Of a stretch of 64,000 bases of DNA, positions 42,787-51,972 are shown piece by piece (within the stretch, counting starts at the first letter, position 1; the number at the start of each line of letters is the position of its first letter). The stretch spans positions 5,116,331 through 5,180,330 of the forward strand of contig NZ_CP045928.1 of assembly GCF_009664855.1 (NCBI RefSeq), written 5' to 3'. Under the pieces are notes generated by a model. That model was given only the letters and a program-made list of their open reading frames with translations. It had not been told where the DNA came from and did no database searches. Origin of the DNA: Flavobacterium sp. SLB02. GTDB taxonomy: Bacteria > Bacteroidota > Bacteroidia > Flavobacteriales > Flavobacteriaceae. The translations under genes and the position numbers were made by a program.

Positions 42787-44034
42787 ATGAAAAAACCACT
42801 TATTTTTTTATTCGTATTATTTATTCAATTTGTTAATAGTCAGGAATTGGCTTTAGTTAAGAAGAACGGTAAAATTGGATATATTTCTAAAGATGGAAAC
42901 TTTAAAATCGAGCCTCAATACAAATCGGCAAAAAGCTTTTCTGAAGGTTTAGCTGCGGTTGAAGATAATGGAAAATGGGGATTCATCGATGCTAAAGGAA
43001 CATGGGTAATTCCGGCCACTTTTAAAGATACTAAAGAATTTAACAGCGGAATTGCAGTAGTACAAAAAGATAAGGATTGGGTTTATATTAATACAAAAGG
43101 AGAAGTTCAGACACCTCCGGCTACAGAAAAATTATTTGATTTTAATGACGGGGTTGCTTTTATAAGACAAGGCAAAAAAGTGGGATTAATCAATTCAAAA
43201 ATGGCTGTTGTCCTAGAACCAAAATACGATCAGATCAAATCTTTCGAAAATGGTTATGCAAGAGTAGAAAACAATAAAAAATGGGGAATTATTAATACTT
43301 CCGGGAAAGAATTAGTAGAACCTGTTTATGATGAAATAGGTAATTATTTCAAAAACACAACCTGGGCAAGAAAAGATAAAACTTTTGGACTGGTAAGTGC
43401 CGGAAACTTTATTGCGGTAGATGGTGCTGACAAAATCTGGGATTTTGAAATTCAGGATTTAACGTATGCCCGAAAAGGCGGTAAAATTGGTTTTATTGAC
43501 ATAAAAGGAAACTGGACAATTCTGCCTATCTACGACAAAGCAAAAGCATTCTCTAAAAATTTAGCTCCGGTTTGTATAGGATCTAAATGGGGATACATTA
43601 ACCCAAAAGCTGAGTTCGTAATCCCGCCAACGTATAGCGATGCAGAAGTTTTTAGTTCAAACGGATTAGCTCCTGTGAAAGAAAAAAACTGGGGATTTAT
43701 TAATGAATCAGGAAAATTGGTCATCCCAACTCAATATGGTATTACAGCAAATGGCTTCGTTATTGCTTTGTTTGTACAACAAGACAAAGGTTTTATTGAT
43801 GGCATTGCAAGAGTAAAAAATGAAGGTAAATGGGGATTTCTGAGACCTGACGGAACTGTATTAAGCAACCAATGGTTTGAAAACGCTGAACTTTTCTCGA
43901 AATCAAAAGAAAGAAACAACGTAAGCGATGTTGCTGCCGAAAAGCCTAAGACCGAAACAAAACCAACAGCAAAGTCAGAAACAAAACCGGCTACAAAACC
44001 GGCTGCGAAACCTGCAGCCAAAAAGAAGAAATAA
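42787..44034 (+). CDS. WG-repeat protein, secreted
   Basis: A 415-aa protein with a signal peptide (residues 1-18, VNSQ) and about eight WG beta repeats with the pattern GKWGFIDxKGxWVIPxxFKD (for example GKIGYISKDGNFKIEPQY and NKKWGIINTSGKELVEPVY). The last 35 residues are low-complexity Lys/Pro/Ala/Thr. The function is unknown. It sits between the TAL gene and a fabG-type gene, 38 bp after TAL, and is followed by a hairpin terminator. It may be a passenger of the pigment operon or help periplasmic handling. Confidence 0.85.
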   Translation: MKKPLIFLFVLFIQFVNSQELALVKKNGKIGYISKDGNFKIEPQYKSAKSFSEGLAAVEDNGKWGFIDAKGTWVIPATFKDTKEFNSGIAVVQKDKDWVYINTKGEVQTPPATEKLFDFNDGVAFIRQGKKVGLINSKMAVVLEPKYDQIKSFENGYARVENNKKWGIINTSGKELVEPVYDEIGNYFKNTTWARKDKTFGLVSAGNFIAVDGADKIWDFEIQDLTYARKGGKIGFIDIKGNWTILPIYDKAKAFSKNLAPVCIGSKWGYINPKAEFVIPPTYSDAEVFSSNGLAPVKEKNWGFINESGKLVIPTQYGITANGFVIALFVQQDKGFIDGIARVKNEGKWGFLRPDGTVLSNQWFENAELFSKSKERNNVSDVAAEKPKTETKPTAKSETKPATKPAAKPAAKKKK

Positions 44035-44056
44035 TATCTATTAATCTATAAAATAC

Positions 44057-44094
44057 AAATAGGGTATTGCCTGTAAAAAAGCGATACCCTATTT
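44057..44094 (+). terminator. Hairpin terminator after the WG-repeat gene
   Basis: AAATAGGGTATTGC (44057-44070) pairs with GCGATACCCTATTT (44081-44094), 14 bp with one G-T wobble and a 10-nt loop, ending in TTTTGA. Only 25 bp separate it from the next ATG, so it may attenuate more than stop transcription into the reductase gene. Confidence 0.7.
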
Positions 44095-44119
44095 TGACCA
44101 TAAAAAATAAATTCTACAT

Positions 44120-44851
44120 ATGAAATGTGTATTAGTAACCGGCGGTTCAAGAGGAATTGGAAGTGCTATTTGTAAAAAATTAGCCGTTGAATCTAGTTAT
44201 CATATTCTGATAAATTATCATTCGAACAAAACTGCTGCCGAAGAAACACTTCAGGAAATACAAAAATTAGGCGCAAGCGGAGAAATCTTAGGTTTTGATG
44301 TTTCTAATTATGAAGAAGTGCAAAAAACATTAACACAATGGCAGGAATCAAATCCTGAAGCGATTGTAGAAGCAATTGTAAACAATGCCGGAATTACAAA
44401 AGACGGTCTTTTTATGTGGATGACTCCCGAAGACTGGAACGGTGTGGTAAACACCAGTTTGAACGGATTTTTTAATGTAACGCAATTTTTTATTCAAAAA
44501 ATGTTGCGCAATAAATACGGCCGAATCGTAAATATGGTTTCTGTTTCCGGCGTAAAAGGAACGGCAGGACAAACCAATTATTCGGCTGCAAAAGGTGCAA
44601 TTGTTGCTGCTACAAAGGCGTTAGCGCAGGAAGTTGCCAAACGAAATATTACTGTAAATGCTGTAGCTCCTGGTTTTATCAGAACCGATATGACAAGCCA
44701 GTTAGACGAAAAAGAATTATTAAAGCTAATTCCCGTAAATCGTTTTGGCGAAGCTGAAGAAGTAGCAGATTTGGTAAGCTTTTTGATTTCAAAAAAAGCA
44801 AGTTACATTACAGGCGAGATTATCAATATAAACGGAGGAATATATTCTTAA
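44120..44851 (+). CDS. 3-oxoacyl-ACP reductase (FabG-like) of the flexirubin locus
   Basis: Reduces the beta-keto group during polyene chain assembly. It is an SDR of 243 aa with TGGSRGIGSA (7-16), NNAGIT (88-93), the Ser in MVSVSGVKG (141 or 143) and Tyr154-x3-Lys158 in NYSAAKGA, all intact. The C-terminal YITGEIININGGIYS matches FabG. It works with the ketosynthases and ACPs that follow. The active-site set and the cluster make the role firm, though chain-length preference is unknown. Confidence 0.9.
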   Translation: MKCVLVTGGSRGIGSAICKKLAVESSYHILINYHSNKTAAEETLQEIQKLGASGEILGFDVSNYEEVQKTLTQWQESNPEAIVEAIVNNAGITKDGLFMWMTPEDWNGVVNTSLNGFFNVTQFFIQKMLRNKYGRIVNMVSVSGVKGTAGQTNYSAAKGAIVAATKALAQEVAKRNITVNAVAPGFIRTDMTSQLDEKELLKLIPVNRFGEAEEVADLVSFLISKKASYITGEIININGGIYS

Positions 44852-44903
44852 CAATACTATGTTTGTTAAGTTTTTTATTTAACGTAGAAAATTGCTCGCA
44901 AAG

Positions 44904-44985
44904 GCGCAGAGTCGCAAAGTTTTATTAAAGAAAGAATTAAAAAGAAGAACTTTGCGACTCTGCGCCCGATAGCTATCGGGATTGC
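44904..44985. repeat. Inverted repeat with 18-bp perfect arms plus 16-bp palindrome
   Basis: GCGCAGAGTCGCAAAGTT (44904-44921) and its complement (44948-44965) enclose 26 bp. The palindrome CCCGATAGCTATCGGG (44965-44980) abuts the right arm and is identical to the one at 4451-4466. The element fills the gap between the reductase and ketosynthase genes. Confidence 0.7.
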
Positions 44986-45028
44986 GAGATTAAAAAAATT
45001 ACACTTTAAAAAATTACTTTGAAAGACG

Positions 45029-46264
45029 ATGAATAAGAGAGTTGTAATTACTGGAATGGGGATTTATTCTTGTATCGGAACTTCTTTAGATGAAGTAAAA
45101 GATTCTTTGTACAACGGAAAATCCGGTATTCAGTTTGATGCTGAAAGAAAAGAATTTGGTTTTCAATCTGCCCTTACGGGAATGGTTCCAAAAGCTGATC
45201 TAAAAAATTTATTGACCCGAAGACAACGTATGAGCATTGGTGAAGAAACCGAGTATGCTTATATGGCTACAATCGAAGCATTAAAAAATGCCAATATTGA
45301 TGATGATTTTTTCGACAATCGCGAAGTAGGTATTATGTACGGAAATGATAGCGTTTCAAAAGCTATTATCGAAGCTACAGATATTGTACGTGAGAAAAAA
45401 GACACTGCACTAATAGGTTCCGGAGCTATTTTTAAATCGATGAATTCTACGGTAACGATGAATTTATCTACGATTTTTAAACTCCGCGGCATCAATCTTA
45501 CCATAAGTGCAGCCTGCGCAAGTGGCTCGCATTCTATTGGTCTGGCTTATTTTTTAATAAAAAGCGGATTTCAGGATATTATTATTACCGGAGGCGCTCA
45601 GGAAATCAACAAATTTGCCATGAGCAGTTTTGATGGTTTAGGTGTTTTTTCCAACAGAGAAAATGAACCTGAAAAAGCTTCACGTCCATTTGATGCCGAT
45701 CGCGACGGATTAATTCCTAGTGGCGGTGGTGCGACTTTAATTCTTGAAAGTTACGAATCTGCAATAGCTCGTGGCGCTAACATTATTGCCGAAGTTGTGG
45801 GTTACGGATTCTCATCAAACGGCGGACATATTTCGACTCCTAATGTCGAAGGTCCATCTATAGCCATGCAACGAGCGCTTGATGACGCCCAACTAAAAGC
45901 AACCGACATTGATTATATAAATGCTCATGCGACCTCAACTCCTGTTGGAGACGGTAATGAAGCCAAAGCTATCTTTGAAGTTTTTGGCGAGAAAAATCCG
46001 TATGTAAGCTCTACAAAATCAATGACAGGACACGAATGCTGGATGGCCGGAGCGAGCGAAGTAATTTATTCTATCTTAATGATGCAGCACGATTTCATTG
46101 CTCCAAACATCAATTTAGACAATCCAGACGAAGATGCAGCCAAATTAAATTTGGTCAAAACTACTTTAAACAAAAAATTTGACATATTTTTGTCCAATTC
46201 CTTCGGGTTCGGAGGAACCAACTCTGCGTTGGTGGTTAAAAAGTTTAAATTAAACGATGAATAA
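45029..46264 (+). CDS. Beta-ketoacyl-ACP synthase (FabF-type), flexirubin
   Basis: Elongates the polyene chain by decarboxylative condensation. It has 411 aa, full KAS II length. The catalytic triad is complete: Cys163 in SAACASGSHS, His300 in NAHATSTPVGD and His335 in MTGHECWMAGA. SFGFGGTNSALVV at the end is typical. It overlaps the ACP gene by 8 bp, so the two are translationally coupled and likely work as partners. Confidence 0.93.
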   Translation: MNKRVVITGMGIYSCIGTSLDEVKDSLYNGKSGIQFDAERKEFGFQSALTGMVPKADLKNLLTRRQRMSIGEETEYAYMATIEALKNANIDDDFFDNREVGIMYGNDSVSKAIIEATDIVREKKDTALIGSGAIFKSMNSTVTMNLSTIFKLRGINLTISAACASGSHSIGLAYFLIKSGFQDIIITGGAQEINKFAMSSFDGLGVFSNRENEPEKASRPFDADRDGLIPSGGGATLILESYESAIARGANIIAEVVGYGFSSNGGHISTPNVEGPSIAMQRALDDAQLKATDIDYINAHATSTPVGDGNEAKAIFEVFGEKNPYVSSTKSMTGHECWMAGASEVIYSILMMQHDFIAPNINLDNPDEDAAKLNLVKTTLNKKFDIFLSNSFGFGGTNSALVVKKFKLNDE

Positions 46265-46511
46265 AGAAGAGATTATAGCAAAAATAAATGGTTTTTTAGT
46301 TGAGGAGTTTGAAGTAGATAATGATGATATTGAACCAGATGCTAATTTAAAAGATACACTTGGGTTAGATAGTTTGGACTATGTTGATTTAGTCGTTTCA
46401 ATCGAAGCCAATTTTGGTGTAAAACTGGTTGAAGTTGATTTTGTTGGGATTGATTCTTTCCAAAGTTTTTATGATCTTATTGAAAACAAACTAAAAGCCA
46501 AAACTGCTTAA
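46257..46511 (+). CDS. Acyl carrier protein 1
   Basis: Carries the growing acyl chain on 4'-phosphopantetheine. The 84-aa acidic protein has the attachment Ser39 in LGLDSLDYVDLV. The fold fits ACP (EEIIAKINGFLVEEFEVDNDDIEPDAN, split: residues 4-16 and 17-30). It overlaps the ketosynthase gene by 8 bp and the acyltransferase gene by 1 bp. Confidence 0.93.
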   Translation: MNKEEIIAKINGFLVEEFEVDNDDIEPDANLKDTLGLDSLDYVDLVVSIEANFGVKLVEVDFVGIDSFQSFYDLIENKLKAKTA

Positions 46512-47389
46512 TGAGCAAATGGGATGGCAAATCAAAAGGAACTGTTTTAGGGTATCGGATATTCGTTTTTCTTATAAAAAAAGCGGGTGTTAAAGCTGCT
46601 TATGTTTTACTTTATTTTGTTGCTTCTTATTATTTTTTATTTCTAAAGAAAAGTAACAAAGCCATTTCTTATTATTTTAAAGAAAGGCTTGGGTATTCCT
46701 GGTTCAAATCTAAAAAAATGGTTTTCAAAAGTTATTACACTTTTGGGCAAACCATCATTGATAAAATTTCCATTTCGGCAGGAATGCGAAATAGATTTAC
46801 CTATGAATTTGACGGAATCGAAATCCTGAAAAATCTTTTGGCAGAAAAAAAAGGAGGCGTTTTAATCAGTGCTCATATTGGGAATTTTGAAATTGCCGAA
46901 CATTTTCTAGGTGATATCGACATCGATTTTCAAATTAATTTGGTCACCACAGATCTCGAACATTCTGCAATAAAGAATTATTTAGAAAGCGTTACCCAAA
47001 AACCCACTGTTAAGTTTATTATTATCAGAGAAAATTTGTCTCATATTTTTGAGATCAATGCAGCACTTTCTAAAAACGAATTGGTTTGTTTTACCGGCGA
47101 CCGTTATTTTGAAGGTACCAAATCACTTTCTGAAAAAATACTTGGTGAAGATGCTAATTTTCCTGCAGGTCCGTTTTTAATTGCTTCAAGATTAAAAGTG
47201 CCTGTAGTTTTTGTGTATGTAATGAAAGAACCCAACCTGCATTATCACTTGTATGCACGTGAAGCCGTAGTTAAACATCGTGACGAAAAAGGATTGTTGA
47301 AAGCGTATATTGAAAGCGTAGAATCTATGCTGAAAAAATATCCTTTGCAATGGTTCAACTACTTTGATTTTTGGAATCAATTGAAATAA
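46511..47389 (+). CDS. LpxL/HtrB-like acyltransferase, flexirubin locus
   Basis: A 292-aa lipid A lauroyltransferase-family protein with an N-terminal membrane anchor (about 28-47, YVLLYFVASYYFLFL). The catalytic HX4E motif is His122 to Glu127 in SAHIGNFEIAE. The later TGDRYFEG (about 196) and FPAGPFLIASRLKVPVVFV are also family marks. It starts on the last base of the ACP gene (stop/start overlap), so it probably takes acyl groups from that ACP. A role in acylating the pigment or joining its two halves is inferred; true lipid A acylation is less likely in this operon. Confidence 0.85.
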   Translation: MSKWDGKSKGTVLGYRIFVFLIKKAGVKAAYVLLYFVASYYFLFLKKSNKAISYYFKERLGYSWFKSKKMVFKSYYTFGQTIIDKISISAGMRNRFTYEFDGIEILKNLLAEKKGGVLISAHIGNFEIAEHFLGDIDIDFQINLVTTDLEHSAIKNYLESVTQKPTVKFIIIRENLSHIFEINAALSKNELVCFTGDRYFEGTKSLSEKILGEDANFPAGPFLIASRLKVPVVFVYVMKEPNLHYHLYAREAVVKHRDEKGLLKAYIESVESMLKKYPLQWFNYFDFWNQLK

Positions 47390-47410
47390 AAATAAACTAT
47401 TAAAGGTAAA

Positions 47411-47559
47411 TTTAACAGCAAAGTCCGCAAGGTTTTTTATCTAATGCTATGTTTAGAAAACATAAAGTTCACAAAGCTTTGTATTGATTTAGCTTTGCGA
47501 ACTTTGTGTTTTTATAAAATCTGATGTGTATAAAAAACCTTGCGAACTTTGCGGTTAAA
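47411..47559. repeat. Nested inverted repeats (30-bp outer arms)
   Basis: The outer arms, 47411-47440 (starts TTTAACAGCAAAGTCC) and 47530-47559 (ends CTTTGCGGTTAAA), differ at two positions from perfect symmetry. Inside, ACATAAAGTTCACAAAGCT (47460-47478) and AGCTTTGCGAACTTTGTGT (47491-47509) form a second pair with two mismatches. The remaining part of the 415-bp gap (47560-47778) has further fragments (CGCAGATTTGCTTCGCC) and no gene. Confidence 0.7.
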
Positions 47560-47778
47560 ATCGAAGCCACAGATTAAAAGATTAAAATGATTTTGTTTCA
47601 CGCAGATTTGCTTCGCCTGTTTGCTATCGCTCGGGTGGCAGATTACAGCAAATTTAATTTTAGATTTTTATTAAATTAATCTGTGCTTATCAGCTGAAAT
47701 CTTTTTAAATCTGCCTGAAAAAATAATTCGTGAATTCGTGGCAAAAGTAAAAATCATTTAATTAAATGTCGTTCTTTT

Positions 47779-47806
47779 ATACTTTACAATTCTTAAAGTA
47801 AAGTAT
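47779..47806 (+). promoter_or_regulatory. 9-bp inverted repeat overlapping a start codon
   Basis: ATACTTTAC (47779-47787) and GTAAAGTAT (47798-47806) are exact complements 10 bp apart. The last two bases are the AT of the ATG of the CrtI-like gene (47805). As RNA the hairpin would hide the start; as DNA it could be an operator. Neither is shown by the sequence. Confidence 0.5.
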
Positions 47807-49445
47807 GCAGGAATTTGACACAATAATTATTGGTTCCGGAGTTGGCGGATTGTCGACTGCGATATGTCTTGCAAGAGCCGGACAAAAAGTTTTGGTTCTC
47901 GAACAACATTATGTTCCCGGTGGCTGGAGTCACAGTTTTACTTTAAAAGGGCAGCGTTTTAGCCCGGGCGTACATTATGTAGGTCAACTTGAAGAAGGAC
48001 AATCAACCAACGAATTGTACAGAGGTTTAGGAATTGCCAATGATATGGTTTTCTTTCGAATGAACAAAAACGCTTACGAACATTGTTTGATTGGAGACGA
48101 AACTTTCGATTTGCCTGCAGGAGTTCAAAATCTCAAAAAAAAGCTTTCCGATCATTTTCCACACGAAGAAAAAAACATCCATGAATATCTTTCACTGATT
48201 GAAAAAGTGAGTTCCGAATTGCAGCTGATTCCTAAATTAAAAGGCTTCTGGCAAAATATCACCGTTCCGTTTCGAACCAAGCATTTTGGCAAATTTGCGC
48301 TCTTTCCGTTAAAAAAAGTAATTGGCTGGCATGTAAAAGATCCGAAACTAAAAGCAGTCCTGAATATTCAATGTGGCGACCATGGACTTCCTCCGGCTCG
48401 TGCTTGTTTCCCGGTTCATTGTTCTGTAATGAGTCATTATTTTGATGGCGGATTTTACCCTATGGGCGGTGGCGGCGGAATTGTAAAAGCGATGACAAAC
48501 GGCGTAAAAAGACATAACGGAGAAATCCGTGTACAACAAAACGTTCGCAAAATCATTATCGAAAATAAAAAAGCAGTAGGCATTCAGCTTGAAAATGGTA
48601 AAGAAATACGAGCCAAAAATATTGTTTCCAATGCTGATCCTTCGATTACTTATCTCAATTTAATTGATAAAGAACATCTTAGCAAATCACTTCTTAAGAA
48701 ACTCGACAAAACAAAATATTCGGTTACTTCTTTAATTTTATTCCTTACGCTTGACATTGATGTTACATTATACAATATCGATTCCGGAAATTTCTGGATG
48801 ATGAAAGATGAAAACGACGATGCTAATTTTGAAGATTTAATGAGTAGTAACATAGATTCAGGAGATTCATTTCCATCAGTATTTATTAGTTGTACCACAC
48901 TCAAAGATCCGGCAAGTTTTAACGGGCGTTATCATAATTTTGAAATTGTAACGTATGTAAATTATGATCATCTGAAAGATTTTAATGGCTTAGATGATTA
49001 TCACAATGAAGAGTATAAAATATTCAAAGAAAAAATCATCAATAAACTAATGAGCAATCTCGAAAAAATAATCCCAAATGCAAAAGAACATATTATTCAG
49101 GCAGAATTAGGAACTCCAAAAACCAATGAATTTTACATCAATTCGACAAAAGGAAATGTTTACGGAACCGAAAAAACACTAAATCAGGTTGGCCCTTTCT
49201 CTTATAAAAACAAAACCGAAATCGAAAATCTGTTTCTTTGTGGTGCCTGTACCTTATCTCATGGTGTTGCAGGTGCGACATATTCCGGTCTTGCCGCTGC
49301 CGCTGCAATTTTGGGCTGTACCTCTGATGATTTATTAATTGAAGACAAAAATCAAAAAATCAGAATCTATGATGCCGAAGATTCTGCCACATGGCCAGAT
49401 TGGGTTCATACCAAACGATCCGATAAAATAAGGAAATTCGTTTAA
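47805..49445 (+). CDS. CrtI/phytoene-desaturase-like FAD oxidoreductase
   Basis: A 546-aa FAD-dependent desaturase/isomerase-family protein. The dinucleotide motif is IIGSGVGGLSTAICLARAG (7-25) followed by VLVLEQHYVPGGWSHSF, as in CrtI, CrtISO and retinol saturases. The C-terminal FLCGACTLSHGVAGATYSGLAAA matches the family end motif. In flexirubin loci a role in polyene oxidation or isomerisation is possible. It could also act on carotenoids, but no carotenoid gene is visible here. It is preceded by a 415-bp repeat gap and so probably starts a new transcription unit with darA and darB. Confidence 0.85.
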   Translation: MQEFDTIIIGSGVGGLSTAICLARAGQKVLVLEQHYVPGGWSHSFTLKGQRFSPGVHYVGQLEEGQSTNELYRGLGIANDMVFFRMNKNAYEHCLIGDETFDLPAGVQNLKKKLSDHFPHEEKNIHEYLSLIEKVSSELQLIPKLKGFWQNITVPFRTKHFGKFALFPLKKVIGWHVKDPKLKAVLNIQCGDHGLPPARACFPVHCSVMSHYFDGGFYPMGGGGGIVKAMTNGVKRHNGEIRVQQNVRKIIIENKKAVGIQLENGKEIRAKNIVSNADPSITYLNLIDKEHLSKSLLKKLDKTKYSVTSLILFLTLDIDVTLYNIDSGNFWMMKDENDDANFEDLMSSNIDSGDSFPSVFISCTTLKDPASFNGRYHNFEIVTYVNYDHLKDFNGLDDYHNEEYKIFKEKIINKLMSNLEKIIPNAKEHIIQAELGTPKTNEFYINSTKGNVYGTEKTLNQVGPFSYKNKTEIENLFLCGACTLSHGVAGATYSGLAAAAAILGCTSDDLLIEDKNQKIRIYDAEDSATWPDWVHTKRSDKIRKFV

Positions 49446-49489
49446 AAAAAATACTTATTTTTGCGCAACCACCAAAGCCATCAAACCAA

Positions 49490-50392
49490 ATGAAAAATGT
49501 TCTTGTTATTTATTATTCACAATCTGGACAATTAGAAGAAATTGCACGAAATATTGCAAAGCCTTTCTTAAATTCAGAAGAAATAAATGTAACGTTTCAC
49601 GAAATACAATTAGAAAAACCTTTTCCATTTCCGTGGGATAAAGATTCTTTTTTTGATGCTTTCCCGGAATCTTTTCTTCAAATTCCAACAAAATTAAAAC
49701 CCATTTCTGAGGAAATTTTAAATACAAAATTCGACTTGGTTTTATTTCATTACCAGGTTTGGTATTTGTCTCCATCGATCCCTATCAATTCCTTTTTGAA
49801 AAGTGATGATGCAAAAAAAATACTTAACAATACACCTGTTGTTACCATAAGTGGTTCCCGTAATATGTGGATTATGGCGCAGGAAAAAATCAAAACATTA
49901 CTAAAAGAAGCCAACGCAAAATTGGTAGGAAATGTAGCCCTGGTAGATCGCGTTGGAAATTTAATCAGTGTAATTACCATTGTAGAATGGATGTTTTCCG
50001 GAGTTAAGAAAAAACATTGGGGAATTTTACCTCTACCCGGAGTTTCTGATAAAGATATTCAGGAGTCTGATAAATTTGGAGAAGTCATTGTTTCTGCATT
50101 AAACCAGAATAATTTTGAAGATTTACAACCAAAATTACTTGCAAACGGCGCTGTAAAAATCAGTCCGTATCTCGTTACTGTAGACAAAACCGCGAATAAA
50201 ATTTTCAATAAATGGTCGAATCTAATTTATAAACATCAAAAAAACAGAAAACAGCTTCTTAAAGTATTTAATGTTTATTTATTCCTCGCAATATGGTTAA
50301 TCTCACCAATAGTATATATATTGCACCTTATTACCTACCCTTTTAAGTTAAAAACCATAAAAAAAGAAACTCAATATTATCAAGGAGTTTAG
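49490..50392 (+). CDS. darA: DarA-like protein of dialkylresorcinol synthesis
   Basis: Works with DarB to turn two beta-keto acyl chains into the dialkylresorcinol ring, where it is proposed to aromatise the cyclohexanedione product. The 300-aa protein has a flavodoxin-like N-terminal half (VLVIYYSQSGQLEEIARNIA at 4-23 resembles an FMN phosphate loop, and TISGSRNMW at about 123) and a C-terminal membrane segment (VFNVYLFLAIWLISPIVYILHL, about 265). The next gene, 15 bp downstream, is darB, the usual pairing. Assignment rests on context plus fold. Confidence 0.85.
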   Translation: MKNVLVIYYSQSGQLEEIARNIAKPFLNSEEINVTFHEIQLEKPFPFPWDKDSFFDAFPESFLQIPTKLKPISEEILNTKFDLVLFHYQVWYLSPSIPINSFLKSDDAKKILNNTPVVTISGSRNMWIMAQEKIKTLLKEANAKLVGNVALVDRVGNLISVITIVEWMFSGVKKKHWGILPLPGVSDKDIQESDKFGEVIVSALNQNNFEDLQPKLLANGAVKISPYLVTVDKTANKIFNKWSNLIYKHQKNRKQLLKVFNVYLFLAIWLISPIVYILHLITYPFKLKTIKKETQYYQGV

Positions 50393-50407
50393 AATACGAA
50401 TTAGATT

Positions 50408-51541
50408 ATGTTTGAAGTATATATTACCAAAGCCGCAAAGTATTTGCCAAATGAAGCTGTCTCGAATGATGAGATGGAAGACTATTTAGGACTCATTAAT
50501 GATGCCGCTTCTAAAGCAAGACGCATTATTTTGCGCAATAATAAAATCACAAGTCGTTATTACGCCATAGATAAAACCGGAAAAAGTACCCATAATAATG
50601 CTGAGTTAACAAAAAATGCTGTTGTGCAATTGTTTGATGAACACTTTACAGCCCAAGATCTTGAAGTGCTTTCATGCGGAACCTCAACACCTGATGTTTT
50701 CCTGCCTTCACACGCTGCAATGGTTCATGGTTTATTAAAAAATAAATCGGTAGAATTAAATTCATCCACTGGTGTTTGCTGCGCCGGAATGAATTCATTA
50801 AAATTTGGTTTCTTATCGATAAGATCAGGAAATTCTAAAAATGCGATTTGCACAGGATCAGAAAAAGTTTCATCATGGTTGAATGCTCAAATGTACAACC
50901 ACGAAGCAGCAAACTTAAAAAGCCTTGAAGAGCAACCTATTATTGCCTTCAAAAAAGATTTTTTACGCTGGATGTTGTCTGACGGAGCCGGAGCTTTTTT
51001 ATTAGAAAATAAACCAAGAGGTCCTATTTCTCTAAAAATAGAATGGATGGAAGCTTTTTCGTATGCTTACGAATTAGAAACCTGCATGTACGCCGGTGGA
51101 GATAAATTAGAAAATGGCGAAATTAAATCATGGAGCGATTATCCTCCGGAACAATGGTTAAACGAATCTGTTTTTGCCATTAAACAAGATGTAAAATTAC
51201 TGGATGAATTTATACTTTCTAAAGGAGCTGAAAGTATGAGCGATGCCATGTCTAAAAATAATATTAGTTCAGATCAGGTCGATTATTTTATTCCTCACGT
51301 TTCTTCGAACTTTTTTGTCGAAGGTTTAAAGAAAGGGTTAACGGAAAAAGGAATCGGAATGGCGGATGAAAAATGGTTCATGAATCTTTCGAGAGTAGGA
51401 AATGTAGGTTCTGCCTCTATTTATCTGGCTTTGGAAGAATTGATGAATTCAGGAAATTTAAAAAAAGGAGATCGTATTCTTTTATCTGTTCCTGAAAGTG
51501 GAAGATTCTCGTTTGCATATGCTTATTTAACCGTTTGCTAA
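50408..51541 (+). CDS. darB: DarB-like ketosynthase (KAS III fold) for dialkylresorcinol formation
   Basis: Condenses two acyl precursors and cyclises the product into a 1,3-cyclohexanedione. The 377-aa protein has the KAS III triad: Cys125 in TGVCCAGMNS, His297 in FIPHVSSNFF and Asn332 in SRVGNVGSASIY. The stop codon shares its last base with the start of the following hotdog gene. Together with DarA it defines the resorcinol half of flexirubin. Confidence 0.92.
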   Translation: MFEVYITKAAKYLPNEAVSNDEMEDYLGLINDAASKARRIILRNNKITSRYYAIDKTGKSTHNNAELTKNAVVQLFDEHFTAQDLEVLSCGTSTPDVFLPSHAAMVHGLLKNKSVELNSSTGVCCAGMNSLKFGFLSIRSGNSKNAICTGSEKVSSWLNAQMYNHEAANLKSLEEQPIIAFKKDFLRWMLSDGAGAFLLENKPRGPISLKIEWMEAFSYAYELETCMYAGGDKLENGEIKSWSDYPPEQWLNESVFAIKQDVKLLDEFILSKGAESMSDAMSKNNISSDQVDYFIPHVSSNFFVEGLKKGLTEKGIGMADEKWFMNLSRVGNVGSASIYLALEELMNSGNLKKGDRILLSVPESGRFSFAYAYLTVC

Positions 51542-51972
51542 TGGAGACGACATTACTTTTAGAAAAAGAAGCTGTCGAAAATTTACTGCCGCAAAAGTTT
51601 CCTTTTGTGATGGTCGATAAAATGTATTCGTATACCGAAACCTCCTTAATTGCCGGTTTAGAGATTAAAAAAGATAATATTTTTTTTGACAACGATACTT
51701 TTCTTGAAGCAGGTTTAATCGAACATATGGCGCAATCTGTGGCTTTGCATACAGGTTATCAATTTTTCCTGAAAAACGAAACAGCTCCAACAGGATATAT
51801 TGGTTCTATCAAGGAAATTGAGATTAAAAAGCTGCCAAAAATCAATGATACGATTCAATCTACCATCACTATTTTGCAGGAATTTGCAGGAATTACTTTG
51901 GTAGATGTTGTAACGTATTTGAATAATGAAGAAATTGCTAACGGACAAATGAAAACTGTTTTAGCGAAATGA
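51541..51972 (+). CDS. Hotdog-fold dehydratase-like protein without catalytic His
   Basis: A 143-aa FabZ-like protein; the ATG at 51541 is used (a TTG two codons earlier is rejected). The family motif LPHRYPF appears as LPQKFPF, so the catalytic His is replaced by Gln18. Glu61 in LIEHMAQ is kept. The next gene encodes a second, complete hotdog protein, starting within this stop codon (ATGA). Aryl polyene clusters use an ApeI/ApeP pair of such proteins, so this is likely the non-catalytic or specialised partner. Confidence 0.85.
   Translation: METTLLLEKEAVENLLPQKFPFVMVDKMYSYTETSLIAGLEIKKDNIFFDNDTFLEAGLIEHMAQSVALHTGYQFFLKNETAPTGYIGSIKEIEIKKLPKINDTIQSTITILQEFAGITLVDVVTYLNNEEIANGQMKTVLAK

Noticed and set aside
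46511..47389. Lipid A lauroyltransferase as the main function
   Set aside because: The fold fits, but the gene overlaps an ACP gene within the pigment operon, so a flexirubin role is more likely.
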